A stretch of DNA of 64,000 bases, taken from NCBI RefSeq assembly GCF_000426485.1, contig NZ_AUFL01000004.1, positions 186,001 to 250,000 of the forward strand, in the 5' to 3' direction. The notes beneath the pieces were generated by a model that had not been told where the DNA came from, searched no databases, and was given only the letters and a program-made list of their open reading frames with translations. This DNA is from Indolivaga capnocytophagoides DSM 22835. Its GTDB lineage: Bacteria > Bacteroidota > Bacteroidia > Bacteroidales > Dysgonomonadaceae. The position numbers and the translations under genes are program-made. Shown here one piece after another: positions 1 to 7,947 of this stretch. The first letter of the stretch is position 1. The number at the start of each line of letters is the position of its first letter.

Positions 1-153
1 ACTACGAGCTTCTTGCAATGCTTTTTGTTTCTTTTGTTGTGGACGGATCATGAAAAAGTAAAATACAACAATAATCAATCCAAACATAAGGATTGTACTC
101 CATGCTCCACCTCCGGGACCTGCTGCTTGTAAGAATACGAATAATGAATTCAT
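1..153 (-). CDS. yajC: YajC, Sec translocase accessory subunit (partial, 3' end outside window)
   Basis: Reverse-strand reading from an ATG at 153 gives MNSLFVFLQAAGPGGGAW, then a single hydrophobic helix (STILMFGLIIVVFYFFMIRP) and the basic stretch QQKKQKALQEAR before the window ends. One N-terminal membrane helix followed by IRPQQKK is the signature of YajC, the small inner-membrane protein that binds SecDF and assists protein export. About 50 of the usual ~105 residues are visible. It lies 110 bp downstream of nusB on the same strand, the common Bacteroidales order. Too short to be a listed ORF, but the motif is distinctive. Confidence 0.88.
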   Translation of the reverse strand, partial: MNSLFVFLQAAGPGGGAWSTILMFGLIIVVFYFFMIRPQQKKQKALQEARS

Positions 154-263
154 AAGTTTTATTTCTTATATTTTATATAAACTAAGGTAAAAGTCAGATT
201 AAATTCTGATACTTCTTTTACAAAGATACTTTATTTTGTAAAATATGAAAGTATATAACCTTC

Positions 264-1208
264 TTACTTTCCTTGTTGTTCTATTTTTTTTAATAACTTG
301 TTTTCTGCTTTTAGCTCCGATACAATTGCATCCAAAATACCATTAATAAACGAAGAACTCTTCTGTGTACTATATGATTTCGCAATATTTATGTACTCGT
401 TCATAGTCACATTTATAGGTATTGACGGGAATGAAAGTATTTCTGTAATAGCAGCCTGCATAATGATCATATCCATAAATGCAATACGTTCCGATTCCCA
501 GTTTTTCGCATATTTATTAATCATGTCTCGTGAGCTTTTCACATTGAACATCGACTCACGTAAAAGTTTTACAGCGAAAACACGATCTTCTTCATCTTTG
601 AACATCGAAAGCAATTCTTGCTTTTCTCCGTTTTCATATTCGAATTTTTTGATTGTTTTCAGAACAAAAGACTGAACGATTTCAATGTCATCGTTCCAGT
701 AAACGCTCTCTTCTTCAAGAATATCGTCTAATTTCTCATCACAATAAACCATCGACTTGAATATTTTCCGCCAAAATTCACGATCACTTTCATAATCAGA
801 GATCACATTTTGCGAATATTCAGCATAAGTGTCCGATTTCAGGATGTTTTCAAGTAATCCTTTTACATAATTATCATACTCATCCCACGATAAGGGTCTT
901 TCTTCCAAATATTCGTTGAATTGAATATTTGATTTCAGCTGTTTTATAAATAGATTGTCAATTAGCTTTGTGTTTGGATTCAGATCTTCGTCTGTAGGAA
1001 GTAGTTTGGCTTTACGGGCTTCGACGCGTTTAGCATAAGCATCGGTGGTTTCTACAAGTAGCAGTAGTAAAAAATAATAGAGGTCATATGATTTTTGTAA
1101 GCTGAACATGAGTTCGTTTTCAGCTTTTTTCAAATCTCCACTACCATTCTGGTAAGTTGAATACAGAATTTGTATAACTCTAATACGGATAAGAACGCGA
1201 TTAATCAT
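264..1208 (-). CDS. nusB: Transcription antitermination factor NusB (long Bacteroidetes form)
   Basis: 314 aa. The C-terminal third (about residues 235-305) carries the NusB fold signature: ERIAFMDMIIMQAAITEIL, then IPINVTMNEYINIAKSYST and SSSFINGILDAIVSEL, matching the family pattern of an NEY(I/V)xxAK helix followed by FxNGxLD. NusB binds boxA RNA with NusE/S10 and promotes antitermination in rRNA operons. Escherichia coli NusB is only ~140 aa; the extra N-terminal ~150 residues, starting with INRVLIRIRVIQILYSTYQ, are usual in Bacteroidetes and probably a diverged duplicated helical region. The gene precedes yajC on the same strand. Nothing unusual in start choice. Confidence 0.93.
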   Translation of the reverse strand: MINRVLIRIRVIQILYSTYQNGSGDLKKAENELMFSLQKSYDLYYFLLLLLVETTDAYAKRVEARKAKLLPTDEDLNPNTKLIDNLFIKQLKSNIQFNEYLEERPLSWDEYDNYVKGLLENILKSDTYAEYSQNVISDYESDREFWRKIFKSMVYCDEKLDDILEEESVYWNDDIEIVQSFVLKTIKKFEYENGEKQELLSMFKDEEDRVFAVKLLRESMFNVKSSRDMINKYAKNWESERIAFMDMIIMQAAITEILSFPSIPINVTMNEYINIAKSYSTQKSSSFINGILDAIVSELKAENKLLKKIEQQGK

Positions 1209-1284
1209 TGATCAAATAATTTGGATTGCAAAGATAAGTATTCCTTGTTATATTTCGATCAGTTACGACATCTCTTTTTTATAA

Positions 1285-1317
1285 GAAAAAAGGACTTTAT
1301 TGACAAAGCCCTTTTTA
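1285..1317. terminator. Hairpin terminator downstream of the YiaA/B-like gene
   Basis: Inverted repeat AAAAAGGaCTTT / AAAGcCCTTTTT with one mismatch, an ATTGAC loop and T-runs on both sides. It sits between the 3' end of the YiaA/B gene and the start of nusB, both on the reverse strand, so it would end the YiaA/B transcript. Confidence 0.65.
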
Positions 1318-1343
1318 TATGGTTTTCAGATATACCTATTCCC

Positions 1344-1766
1344 TTAGGATTCACTGTTCTGTGTTTCTCTTTTATTTTCAATATCAGCATTGTCTCTGGT
1401 GTTTTTTTGTACCGATATGGCTCCAAATAGAGCTAAAATAAATCCAAAAGCGTAAAATCCTTTTTCGCTTGGTAAAATTTCAGCATTAATAAGTCCAATA
1501 GCTAATAGTACTATAGAAATAACTATTGACGCCCAACTGATGCCATAAAATATATCGCTGACTGGAATTCCATCGATGCGGTCCCGTACACTTTTTTGAA
1601 CTGCTACCGCTGAAAATAATCCATATAACAAGATCGTAAAGTAATAGCCTTTTTCACTTAATAGCATCTCGGCTCTCCATAATCCAACCAAAAATCCGGC
1701 CATACCTAAAAGGAGCGCAGCCCATGAGGCGAAACCAAAGGCGAGTGATGTTTTTTCTTTTTTCAT
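1344..1766 (-). CDS. YiaA/YiaB-family inner membrane protein
   Basis: I place the start at ATG 1766 (MKKEKTSLAFGFASWAALLL, 140 aa); the upstream in-frame extension to 1922 runs through the divergent purM promoter and reads as non-coding. The protein holds two copies of a two-helix unit: residues ~10-65 (AALLLGMAGFLVGLWRAEMLLSEKGYY... ending AVQKSVRD) and ~75-130 (IVISIVLLAIGLINAEILPSEKGFY... ending SVQKNTRD). The repeated LxSEKGxY and VQKxxRD motifs are those of the YiaAB two-helix domain. The function of the family is not established; membrane location is clear from the helices. Divergent from purM with 99 bp between the starts. Confidence 0.8.
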   Translation of the reverse strand: MKKEKTSLAFGFASWAALLLGMAGFLVGLWRAEMLLSEKGYYFTILLYGLFSAVAVQKSVRDRIDGIPVSDIFYGISWASIVISIVLLAIGLINAEILPSEKGFYAFGFILALFGAISVQKNTRDNADIENKRETQNSES

Positions 1767-1817
1767 AAATTCGAGTGTTGTGATTAAAATACGGGTCAAA
1801 GATATATTAATTTTTGT

Positions 1818-1825
1818 TACTTTTG
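1818..1825 (+). promoter_or_regulatory. -7 box of the purM promoter
   Basis: TACTTTTG matches the Bacteroidetes -7 consensus TAnnTTTG and lies 41 bp before the purM ATG. No clear TTTG at -33 is visible. Confidence 0.5.
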
Positions 1826-1865
1826 TACGAAACATGTCTAAGACTATCTTATATACAATAACATA

Positions 1866-3032
1866 ATGAGCGATCAGAGATACAATCAGAGAGGAGTGTC
1901 GGCATCTAAAGAAGATGTGCATAATGCGATAAAAGATATTGATAAAGGCTTATACCCCAAAGCTTTTTGTAAAATAATACCTGATGTGCTGGGAGGAGAT
2001 CCTGCATATTGTAATATTATGCATGCAGATGGAGCCGGGACAAAGTCTTCTCTGGCATATATCTATTGGAAAGAAACAGGAGACTTGTCTGTGTGGAAAG
2101 GTATTGCTCAGGATGCGTTGATCATGAATATTGATGATCTTCTTTGTGTAGGAGCTACAGATAATATACTCTTATCCTCTACTATCGGGCGTAATAAACA
2201 TTTGGTTTCAGGAGAAGTTATTTCAGCGATTATCAATGCAACTAATGAATTGTGTGCTGAATTATCTGACTTAGGAGTAAATATATATCCAACCGGAGGG
2301 GAAACAGCTGATGTAGGTGATCTGGTTCGTACTATAATTGTTGATAGTACTGTTACCTGCAGAATGAAAAGGGCTGATGTTATCTCAAATGATAATATCC
2401 GACCGGGAGATGTTATCGTAGGATTATCATCTTCGGGACAAGCTACTTATGAAAAACAGTACAATGGAGGAATGGGCAGTAATGGTTTGACTTCGGCTCG
2501 CCACGATGTTTTTGCTAATTATCTGGCAAAAAAATATCCAGAAAGCTATGATGCTTCTATTCCTTCTGAATTAATATATTCGGGGGGGAAATCTCTGACG
2601 GACAATGTGGAAGGAGTTGATATTGATGCTGGTAAGCTGGTTCTTTCGCCAACCCGTACATATGCTCCTGTAATTAAAGAAATATTAGATCAATTGAGAC
2701 CTCGGATACATGGTATGGTGCATTGTTCGGGGGGAGCTCAGACTAAAGTGCTGCACTTTGTCGATAAAGTACATGTTATTAAAGATAATATGTTTGCTGT
2801 ACCTCCTTTGTTTAAATTGATACAGGAACAATCGGGTACAGATTGGAAAGAAATGTATAAAGTATTTAATATGGGACACAGGATGGAGATTTATCTTGAT
2901 TCTGAACATGCACAATCAATAATAGATATATCTAAATCCTTTGGTATTGATGCTCAAATAATAGGTAGGGTAGAGAAGGCTGACAAAGCCAAGCTCACCA
3001 TCAGAAGCGAATTTGGTACTTTTGATTATTAG
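1866..3032 (+). CDS. purM: Phosphoribosylformylglycinamidine cyclo-ligase (AIR synthetase)
   Basis: 388 aa. Catalyses ATP-dependent ring closure of FGAM to aminoimidazole ribonucleotide in de novo purine synthesis. Seen: HADGAGTKSS (about residues 53-62, the conserved DGVGTK-type glycine loop), IAQDALIMNIDDLLCVGA, the GGETADVGDLVRT motif, LSSSGQATYEKQYNGGMGSN and the C-terminal NMGHRMEIYLD. The family in Proteobacteria is ~345 aa; this longer form with an altered DGAGTK loop is normal for Bacteroidetes. It is monocistronic here, not next to other pur genes; purL is 53 kb away in this window. Confidence 0.93.
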   Translation: MSDQRYNQRGVSASKEDVHNAIKDIDKGLYPKAFCKIIPDVLGGDPAYCNIMHADGAGTKSSLAYIYWKETGDLSVWKGIAQDALIMNIDDLLCVGATDNILLSSTIGRNKHLVSGEVISAIINATNELCAELSDLGVNIYPTGGETADVGDLVRTIIVDSTVTCRMKRADVISNDNIRPGDVIVGLSSSGQATYEKQYNGGMGSNGLTSARHDVFANYLAKKYPESYDASIPSELIYSGGKSLTDNVEGVDIDAGKLVLSPTRTYAPVIKEILDQLRPRIHGMVHCSGGAQTKVLHFVDKVHVIKDNMFAVPPLFKLIQEQSGTDWKEMYKVFNMGHRMEIYLDSEHAQSIIDISKSFGIDAQIIGRVEKADKAKLTIRSEFGTFDY

Positions 3033-3107
3033 GAAGAGACGTAAATTTCGACATCATACTGTTACTTTGAAATAATATAATGTTAAATACTTTCATTTGT
3101 ATTGTCT

Positions 3108-3482
3108 ATGGAAAATAAATCATTTACACAAAACACAAATTTTGGATTCGATAATCCTGAGGGACAGAATTTACCGCCCAAACCCAATAATTATTTACCT
3201 CTTGCTATTATTGGAACTGTTGTTGGTCTCTGCAGCCCTTGTTGCATAGGATTAATATTGGGTATAATTGCTATTGTGTTTTCAACACAAGTAGATTCGA
3301 AGTATGGTTATAAAGATTATTTCGGTGCAGAACAAAGTTCTCGAAATACTAAAATTTTATCTTTAATAGCTATCGTATTAGGAGCTTTGAATCTGATATA
3401 TACTATAATAATGTTTGCTACAGGCAGTGGTGTCGCTATGCTTGAAGCATATCAGGAAATATTAGATCAATATGCCAGATAG
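3108..3482 (+). CDS. CD225/dispanin-like 'CCC motif' membrane protein
   Basis: 124 aa from ATG 3108 (an in-frame TTG lies two codons upstream). A polar, Pro/Asn-rich N-terminus (~30 residues) is followed by helix 1 with a cysteine cluster (GTVVGLCSPCCIGLILGIIA), the linker STQVDSKYGYKDYFGAEQSS with basic and acidic residues, then helix 2 (ILSLIAIVLGALNLIYTI). The short-tail/helix/VDSxYxxxDYxGAxxSS/helix arrangement is that of the CD225 (dispanin) family. Bacterial members have no firmly known function. The neighbour 50 bp downstream encodes DUF2752, a pairing that recurs in Bacteroidetes as far as I recall. Confidence 0.72.
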   Translation: MENKSFTQNTNFGFDNPEGQNLPPKPNNYLPLAIIGTVVGLCSPCCIGLILGIIAIVFSTQVDSKYGYKDYFGAEQSSRNTKILSLIAIVLGALNLIYTIIMFATGSGVAMLEAYQEILDQYAR

Positions 3483-3500
3483 GCTGTATTATAATTGTAG

Positions 3501-3526
3501 AAGGGCAGCTTGATCAGCTGCCCTTT
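3501..3526 (+). terminator. Perfect 10-bp hairpin terminator after the CD225-like gene
   Basis: AAGGGCAGCT / AGCTGCCCTT with a 5-base loop (TGATC) and a short T-rich tail. It ends only 7 bp before the ATG of the DUF2752 gene, so it overlaps that gene's ribosome-binding zone. Confidence 0.8.
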
Positions 3527-3532
3527 ATCTTT

Positions 3533-3940
3533 ATGAAAAAGTATATAATAATAGTAATTTCGATTATAATTCTGGCATTAGTTCTCATAATGTATTATAA
3601 TTATGAAGAGTCGAACAGTGCTTGGAGTGTTCAATGCAGTTTGTACCATGTAACAGGATTATATTGCCCTGGATGTGGTGGGCAGAGAGCATTTCATTAT
3701 CTGCTGCATGGAGAAATGACTAAGTCTTTGCGTTATAATGCGTTATTTATCATGAGCATTCCTTTTTTTCTTTATCTGTATTACATTATGGTGCGTGTAT
3801 ACTTGAAGAAAGGGAAGTATAATGCAAAGGGTTTCCTTTTTTCTAAAAACTTTGCTATTGTATTTCTATTGATACTAGTTGTATATTTTATATTGAGGAA
3901 TATTCCTTTTAGTCCATTTACATATCTGATACCTTATTAA
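3533..3940 (+). CDS. DUF2752 membrane protein
   Basis: 135 aa with three to four membrane helices (about residues 3-22, 66-88, 105-122). The diagnostic stretch is HVTGLYCPGCGGQRAFHYLL (about residues 39-58), followed by the GEMTKSLRYNAL segment; the TGxxCPxCGxxRA pattern is the DUF2752 signature. The family has no assigned biochemical activity; the CPGCGG motif might bind metal or be redox-active, but that is inference. Its start codon follows a strong hairpin by 7 bp, so either it is expressed by read-through past the hairpin or the hairpin itself controls translation. Confidence 0.78.
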   Translation: MKKYIIIVISIIILALVLIMYYNYEESNSAWSVQCSLYHVTGLYCPGCGGQRAFHYLLHGEMTKSLRYNALFIMSIPFFLYLYYIMVRVYLKKGKYNAKGFLFSKNFAIVFLLILVVYFILRNIPFSPFTYLIPY

Positions 3941-3944
3941 CAGG

Positions 3945-4466
3945 TTACCAGCCGAAAGCTTTGTCATTCATCCATGTTCCCTGTGCTTTCATTACTTGTT
4001 CAATTACATCACGGGCAACACCTTCTCCTCCCTTTTTGTGAGAAATATATTTGGCAATACCTTTTATTTCGGGTGCTGCATCAGCAGGAGCAACAGGCAA
4101 ACCAACTGTTTGCATTACATGAAAATCGGGCAGATCATCACCCGAATACAAAATTTCTTCAGGTTTATAACCTGTTTTCGCCATGTAATCGTTCAAGTCG
4201 TTTATTTTGATTGAGGATCTCATGTATATGTGCTCTATTCCTAACCGGGCAAAACGCTGCCTTACTGCATCTGTGTCTCCGCCTGTTATGATCGCAAGAC
4301 CATAGCCTGATTTACAGGCCAGATTCAATGCATATCCGTCTTTGATATTGACCATGCGCATAGGAGCTCCTTCTATGGATAAAGGAATACAGTCCGGAGA
4401 TAGCACACCGTCCACATCAAATATAAATGATTTTATTTTTGTTAGATCGTAATTAATCGTACTCAT
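3945..4466 (-). CDS. kdsC: KDO 8-phosphate phosphatase (KdsC-type HAD hydrolase)
   Basis: 173 aa. HAD motif I is FDVDGVLSPD (about residues 15-24, nucleophile and acid/base Asp), motif II AIITGGD, and motif III/IV YSGDDLPDFHVM (acidic metal ligands). No cap domain, as expected for the C0-type KdsC family that forms tetramers. It removes phosphate from 3-deoxy-D-manno-octulosonate 8-phosphate, giving Kdo for the lipopolysaccharide inner core. The ATG overlaps the stop of the DUF2520 gene by four bases (ATGA), so the two are translationally coupled. Confidence 0.88.
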   Translation of the reverse strand: MSTINYDLTKIKSFIFDVDGVLSPDCIPLSIEGAPMRMVNIKDGYALNLACKSGYGLAIITGGDTDAVRQRFARLGIEHIYMRSSIKINDLNDYMAKTGYKPEEILYSGDDLPDFHVMQTVGLPVAPADAAPEIKGIAKYISHKKGGEGVARDVIEQVMKAQGTWMNDKAFGW

Positions 4467-5233
4467 TGATTTTTTTTATTTGTTTCGTGAATATATTCAC
4501 TTATCGATTTATAAATATTTTTTAAACGTTTGTCTTCCAGTAATGTGAGATGTTTGTCTATAACATTCGTATCATATCGTACGGCAGGTCCTGTTTGGGC
4601 ATCCTTTGGAGATATTTGGTGGACTTTAGCTGCAGTCTCATCAATTAAAGGTAGAACCACATCAAAAGGAATACCTTCTTTTTTTAGTATATTTTCGGAT
4701 ATCGCATACATCTGATTTACAAAGTTACACGCAAATACTCCGGTAAGATGGAGGTATTGACGTTTATCGGATGAGAGGCTGTATACCTGATCTGATATTT
4801 TACAGCATATGTCTTGTAATATCGAGAGGTCTTCTTTAATATTAGTTTCTATAAATAGAGGAATTTTTCGAAAGTCGACCAGTCGGTCTTTATTGAAAGT
4901 TTGAAAAGGATATAAAACTCCAAACCTTGGGTTGTACTTATCGAATATTTCTAAAGGCAGGCTTCCTGCGGTATGCACCCATAATCCTTTATTCGGAGGT
5001 ATATTATTTAATAAATCAGTTAAGACCGAATCTTTTACCGAAAAAATGTATAAATCGGCATTAGGAGAGATTTCCGACAAATTGGTTATTGCGATAGCGT
5101 CTACTTTACCGGCAAGAAATGCTGCAGACTCTATTGTTCTGCTATATACCTGAATGATATTAAAAGATTTACCATGCAGTGCCAGAGCAAGGTTAGTAGC
5201 TAAGCGTCCTGCTCCTATAAATACGATATTCAT
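4463..5233 (-). CDS. Rossmann-fold/DUF2520 oxidoreductase-like protein
   Basis: 256 aa. Starts with a dinucleotide-binding loop, MNIVFIGAGRLATNLALAL (GxGxxA type), followed by a ProC/6PGDH-like N-terminal domain; the C-terminal half (from about residue 130, with LTGVFACNFVNQMYAI) is the all-helical DUF2520 domain. Probably NADP-dependent, substrate unknown. In Bacteroidales this gene is frequently coupled to a KdsC-type phosphatase, and here they overlap by 4 bp. The small membrane-protein gene lies 9 bp upstream, so all three probably form one transcript. Confidence 0.8.
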   Translation of the reverse strand: MNIVFIGAGRLATNLALALHGKSFNIIQVYSRTIESAAFLAGKVDAIAITNLSEISPNADLYIFSVKDSVLTDLLNNIPPNKGLWVHTAGSLPLEIFDKYNPRFGVLYPFQTFNKDRLVDFRKIPLFIETNIKEDLSILQDICCKISDQVYSLSSDKRQYLHLTGVFACNFVNQMYAISENILKKEGIPFDVVLPLIDETAAKVHQISPKDAQTGPAVRYDTNVIDKHLTLLEDKRLKNIYKSISEYIHETNKKNQ

Positions 5234-5242
5234 GTTGGAAAT

Positions 5243-5566
5243 TTATTTCTTTGAGGTCAATACCATCGCTAAACCGATACCAATTAAGGCTATAGGAATT
5301 ATGAATGTTGAATAGTTTTGCAGCCATCCGAAGAAAAAGTCAAAATTAATAATGACACCGATTGCTGTAAAAACTATACCTATTGTTTTTTCTGTTTTGG
5401 TTATTAAAAATATTAGCCCTGCCACCAGAAAAAAAGTACCGATGTTCATCATTTTACTGATGTATGGTATATTTTCAAGTATTCCAGTTTTACTCAGCAG
5501 ATAGATAATTCCGACTAATAGTAATATTAGTCCGAATGGAAGCCTGTTATTGGATATTTTTGCCAT
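5243..5566 (-). CDS. Small four-helix membrane protein, LiaI/LiaF-like
   Basis: 107 aa, nearly all hydrophobic: helices at about residues 10-25, 40-55, 60-80 and 88-103, separated by short charged turns (SKTGILENIPYISKM, TKTEKT). The pattern LPFGLILLLVGIIYLL plus a final IPIALIGIGLAMVL resembles the LiaI-LiaF-like transmembrane region (DUF5668-type). No enzymatic residues. Likely co-transcribed with the DUF2520 gene 9 bp downstream. A copy of the interspersed GGTCTnAGACC element (5630-5694) lies in its leader. Function unknown. Confidence 0.6.
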   Translation of the reverse strand: MAKISNNRLPFGLILLLVGIIYLLSKTGILENIPYISKMMNIGTFFLVAGLIFLITKTEKTIGIVFTAIGVIINFDFFFGWLQNYSTFIIPIALIGIGLAMVLTSKK

Positions 5567-5629
5567 ATGGCTTAATTTATTTTTTGATGAAAATATATTG
5601 GAGATCTTTAGCTTTAATATCTGATTTTG

Positions 5630-5694
5630 AATAACAGAAAGTATTAATGATGTATTTCAGTCTTTTGCAAAGTCAATAAAAAGTCTGAGACTTT
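5630..5694 (-). repeat. Interspersed element, copy 1 (palindrome 5680-5694)
   Basis: Read on the reverse strand: palindrome AAAGTCTCAGACTTT, then TTATTGACTTTGC and CATCATTAATACTTT. It shares the order of blocks with copies at 32.5 and 33.8 kb but lacks ~20 central bases. The stop codon of the nitroreductase gene lies inside the palindrome. Confidence 0.7.
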
Positions 5695-6220
5695 AAAATT
5701 TGCCGATATGAACTTTTTCCCATTCAAGTTTATCATCATCTATAAGGGCTTTTTCTTGTCCTTTATGTCCGATTGCTATAATAGATAAAACTTGTAATTG
5801 CATAGGAAGCTCCAAAAGGTCTTTGATACATTCTTCCGATGGTACTTCTGCAGCATTATATCTGTCTCTGATTTGTATCCAGCAACTACCCAATCCAAGG
5901 TCTTCAGCTTGTAGTTGCATCATAATCGATGCAATTGACGCATCTTCTATCCATACATTACTGACCAAAGGATCGGCTGCAACCACAATAGATAAGGCAC
6001 TTTCGGGTAGAAATTTACAACCCATTTTTTTTACATGGCTTAGTTTTTCTAATAAGTCTTTATCTTCAACAACTATAAAGTGCCAAGGTTTTGCATTCTT
6101 TGATGATGGAGATTTAAGACCTGCTTTTAATATTAGTTCTACATGTTCCGGAGCGATCAATTCTTCTGTGAATTTTCGAATACTCCTGCGTCTTGTTATT
6201 AATTCGGAAAAACTGTTCAT
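5693..6220 (-). CDS. Nitroreductase-family FMN oxidoreductase
   Basis: 175 aa, the usual length of the short NfnB/FMN nitroreductase family. FMN-binding residues are in RRSIRKFTEELIAPEHVELI (about residues 11-30), SPSSKNAKPWHFIVVED, and the C-terminal ALIDDDKLEWEKVHIG. The middle holds IEDASIASIMMQLQAEDLGLGSCWIQ, the conserved dimer helix. It probably reduces nitro- or quinone-type electrophiles with NAD(P)H; the physiological substrate cannot be read from sequence. Monocistronic, with an upstream gap of 165 bp to the sugar transferase gene. Confidence 0.85.
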   Translation of the reverse strand: MNSFSELITRRRSIRKFTEELIAPEHVELILKAGLKSPSSKNAKPWHFIVVEDKDLLEKLSHVKKMGCKFLPESALSIVVAADPLVSNVWIEDASIASIMMQLQAEDLGLGSCWIQIRDRYNAAEVPSEECIKDLLELPMQLQVLSIIAIGHKGQEKALIDDDKLEWEKVHIGKF

Positions 6221-6385
6221 TGAAATTATATGTATAAATTTAGAGTTTATCGGTTTTATGGCATATTGCTGAGTGATAACTATTTGCAGTGATTATCTAC
6301 AATTAGCCCCAAAACAGATAATCCACTAAGTTACTTTATTCTAGTAAATAATTGTATGTTCTTCGACCCGAATATAATTGGGTGT

Positions 6386-7756
6386 TTAGTTTTCTTCTGC
6401 AAGCCTGTTGATAAGCTCTTCGTTTTCAATTGCTTCTTTAATACCTTCAGTACTGCTCTTTTTTAGAAGTACAGTCAGTGTTTGCATGATAAGCTTTACA
6501 TCCATCGCAAAAGAATACCCATTGATATACAGAAGGTCGTACTTCAATTTGTCTTGTACAGAGGTGTTGTATTTTCCTTGTACCTGAGCGAGACCAGTAA
6601 GTCCTGCTTTTACTCTGTGGCGTAGATTATATTCCGGTATTTCCTTACAAAATTGCTCAACAAAGAAAGGGCGTTCGGGACGTGGTCCTACAATACTCAT
6701 ATCTCCTATGAGAATATTGTATATTTGAGGGAGTTCATCTAAGCGGGTAGCTCTAAGTATATGTCCCAGTTTTGTTATTCGTTTGTCTGATTCTTGAGCC
6801 AAAACAGGACCCGAAACAGCTTCTGCATTTTCAATCATTGTCCTGAATTTATAAATCTGGAAGATTCTTCCATACTGGGTAACCCGTTCCTGCTTAAAGA
6901 ATACTGATCCTCCTCCGATCTTTAAACACATTGCAACGATCAGAAAAGGAATAAGAAGAATAATCGCTCCTATAATGCAAATACTTAAATCTAATATTCT
7001 TTTTACAAAATTATTTTCGGCATTAACATCGAAAGGCCGTACTTTAAGTATTGGTGTATCTTCTATCTGTACAAAATTTGCATTAAAAAGAAATATTTCC
7101 TGAAATTTTGGCTCATAACAAAACTCTTTGTCTCTGCCAACACAAAATTCAGCGATGCTCTGCTTTGTCGTTTCATCTACATCTTCAGATAGAAAAGCAA
7201 CATCACAGGCTTCTATGTGTTTATCCAGATTAGGTGAATCTGGTGTACATATAAAATTGACATTCGTCCACATTCCATTCGAACTAAGAAGCTTGAAAGC
7301 CAATTTTTTTGCCTTTTGATAACCTATAACAAGAACTTTCTTCTTTACATTCGCTATCAGGTATCGTTTATTTATAAATAAATGCCAGAATGACAATAAA
7401 ATTACCTGTATAAAAGAACTCATTATCAATATACTTCGAGGATAGGCGAGCCTTCGGGTAAGGAAGCTCATTGCCATCGTCAAAAGAAAGAGACAAGCAA
7501 TTGATACTGTAACAGAATAGGAAACTCCGAATAGAGTAAACTCTTTGGGTTTATCCAATTCAAATACGTGTCCGATTATTAAATAAAATAAGCCTATATA
7601 AGGAGCCATTGATACGACAGCCTGAAGATTATCGTCATATGCCGCGAGAGTGTCTTCGAAATAAAGATAAGACAAGTATGTTGAGAAATAGATGATCAGC
7701 AGATCAAATATCATGATAAAGAAGCTAAATCCCCTGCGTGTGAATAATCGGTCCAT
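6386..7756 (-). CDS. Polyprenyl-phosphate hexose-1-phosphate transferase (WbaP/WcaJ type)
   Basis: 456 aa. Four membrane helices occupy about residues 10-130, then a soluble Rossmann-like segment (VLVIGYQKAKKLAFKLL, 141-157), a fifth membrane segment with KRILDLSICIIGAIILL (from ~252), and the C-terminal catalytic domain with KFRTM (~308), RATRLDELPQIYNIL (~335-350), SIVGPRPERPFF (~354-366) and AGLTGLAQVQGKY. This domain transfers a sugar-1-phosphate to undecaprenyl phosphate, the first committed step of exopolysaccharide or capsule synthesis. The gene is divergent from the glycosyltransferase run and presumably initiates the repeat unit made by it. Sugar specificity is not readable. Confidence 0.9.
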   Translation of the reverse strand: MDRLFTRRGFSFFIMIFDLLIIYFSTYLSYLYFEDTLAAYDDNLQAVVSMAPYIGLFYLIIGHVFELDKPKEFTLFGVSYSVTVSIACLFLLTMAMSFLTRRLAYPRSILIMSSFIQVILLSFWHLFINKRYLIANVKKKVLVIGYQKAKKLAFKLLSSNGMWTNVNFICTPDSPNLDKHIEACDVAFLSEDVDETTKQSIAEFCVGRDKEFCYEPKFQEIFLFNANFVQIEDTPILKVRPFDVNAENNFVKRILDLSICIIGAIILLIPFLIVAMCLKIGGGSVFFKQERVTQYGRIFQIYKFRTMIENAEAVSGPVLAQESDKRITKLGHILRATRLDELPQIYNILIGDMSIVGPRPERPFFVEQFCKEIPEYNLRHRVKAGLTGLAQVQGKYNTSVQDKLKYDLLYINGYSFAMDVKLIMQTLTVLLKKSSTEGIKEAIENEELINRLAEEN

Positions 7757-7825
7757 GTATAATCGTTATAAGATAAGAAAGAGGGTAAATATCCAATATT
7801 AGTATGCAAATTTAAAAATATATTG

Positions 7826-7833
7826 CAAATATA
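7826..7833 (-). promoter_or_regulatory. -7 box for the sugar-transferase gene
   Basis: Reverse strand TATATTTG, an exact TAnnTTTG match about 70 bp before the ATG at 7756. A good -33 TTTG is not evident. Confidence 0.45.
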
Positions 7834-7912
7834 CCTCTTTGTATCAATTAAAACTTGGAAGCCAATAAGGGCTAATAATTTTCTGATTCGTGGTTTTATT
7901 GTTAAAAAACAG

Positions 7913-7920
7913 TACATTTG
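7913..7920 (+). promoter_or_regulatory. -7 box for the glycosyltransferase run
   Basis: TACATTTG, an exact TAnnTTTG match 27 bp before the GTG start at 7948. It would drive the whole 8-kb cluster. No UpxY/UpxZ-type antiterminator gene precedes the cluster. Confidence 0.5.
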
Positions 7921-7947
7921 TCATTGTATTCAGAATAAATTAAACAT

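Noticed and set aside
1221-1430. 69-codon open frame on the forward strand across the nusB/YiaAB gap
   Set aside because: Covers a hairpin terminator and the antisense of the YiaA/B gene; no independent coding signal.
6366-6383. Short inverted repeat ACCCgaatataatTGGGT after the sugar-transferase gene
   Set aside because: Only ~4-5 paired bases and no T-run, so I do not call it a terminator.
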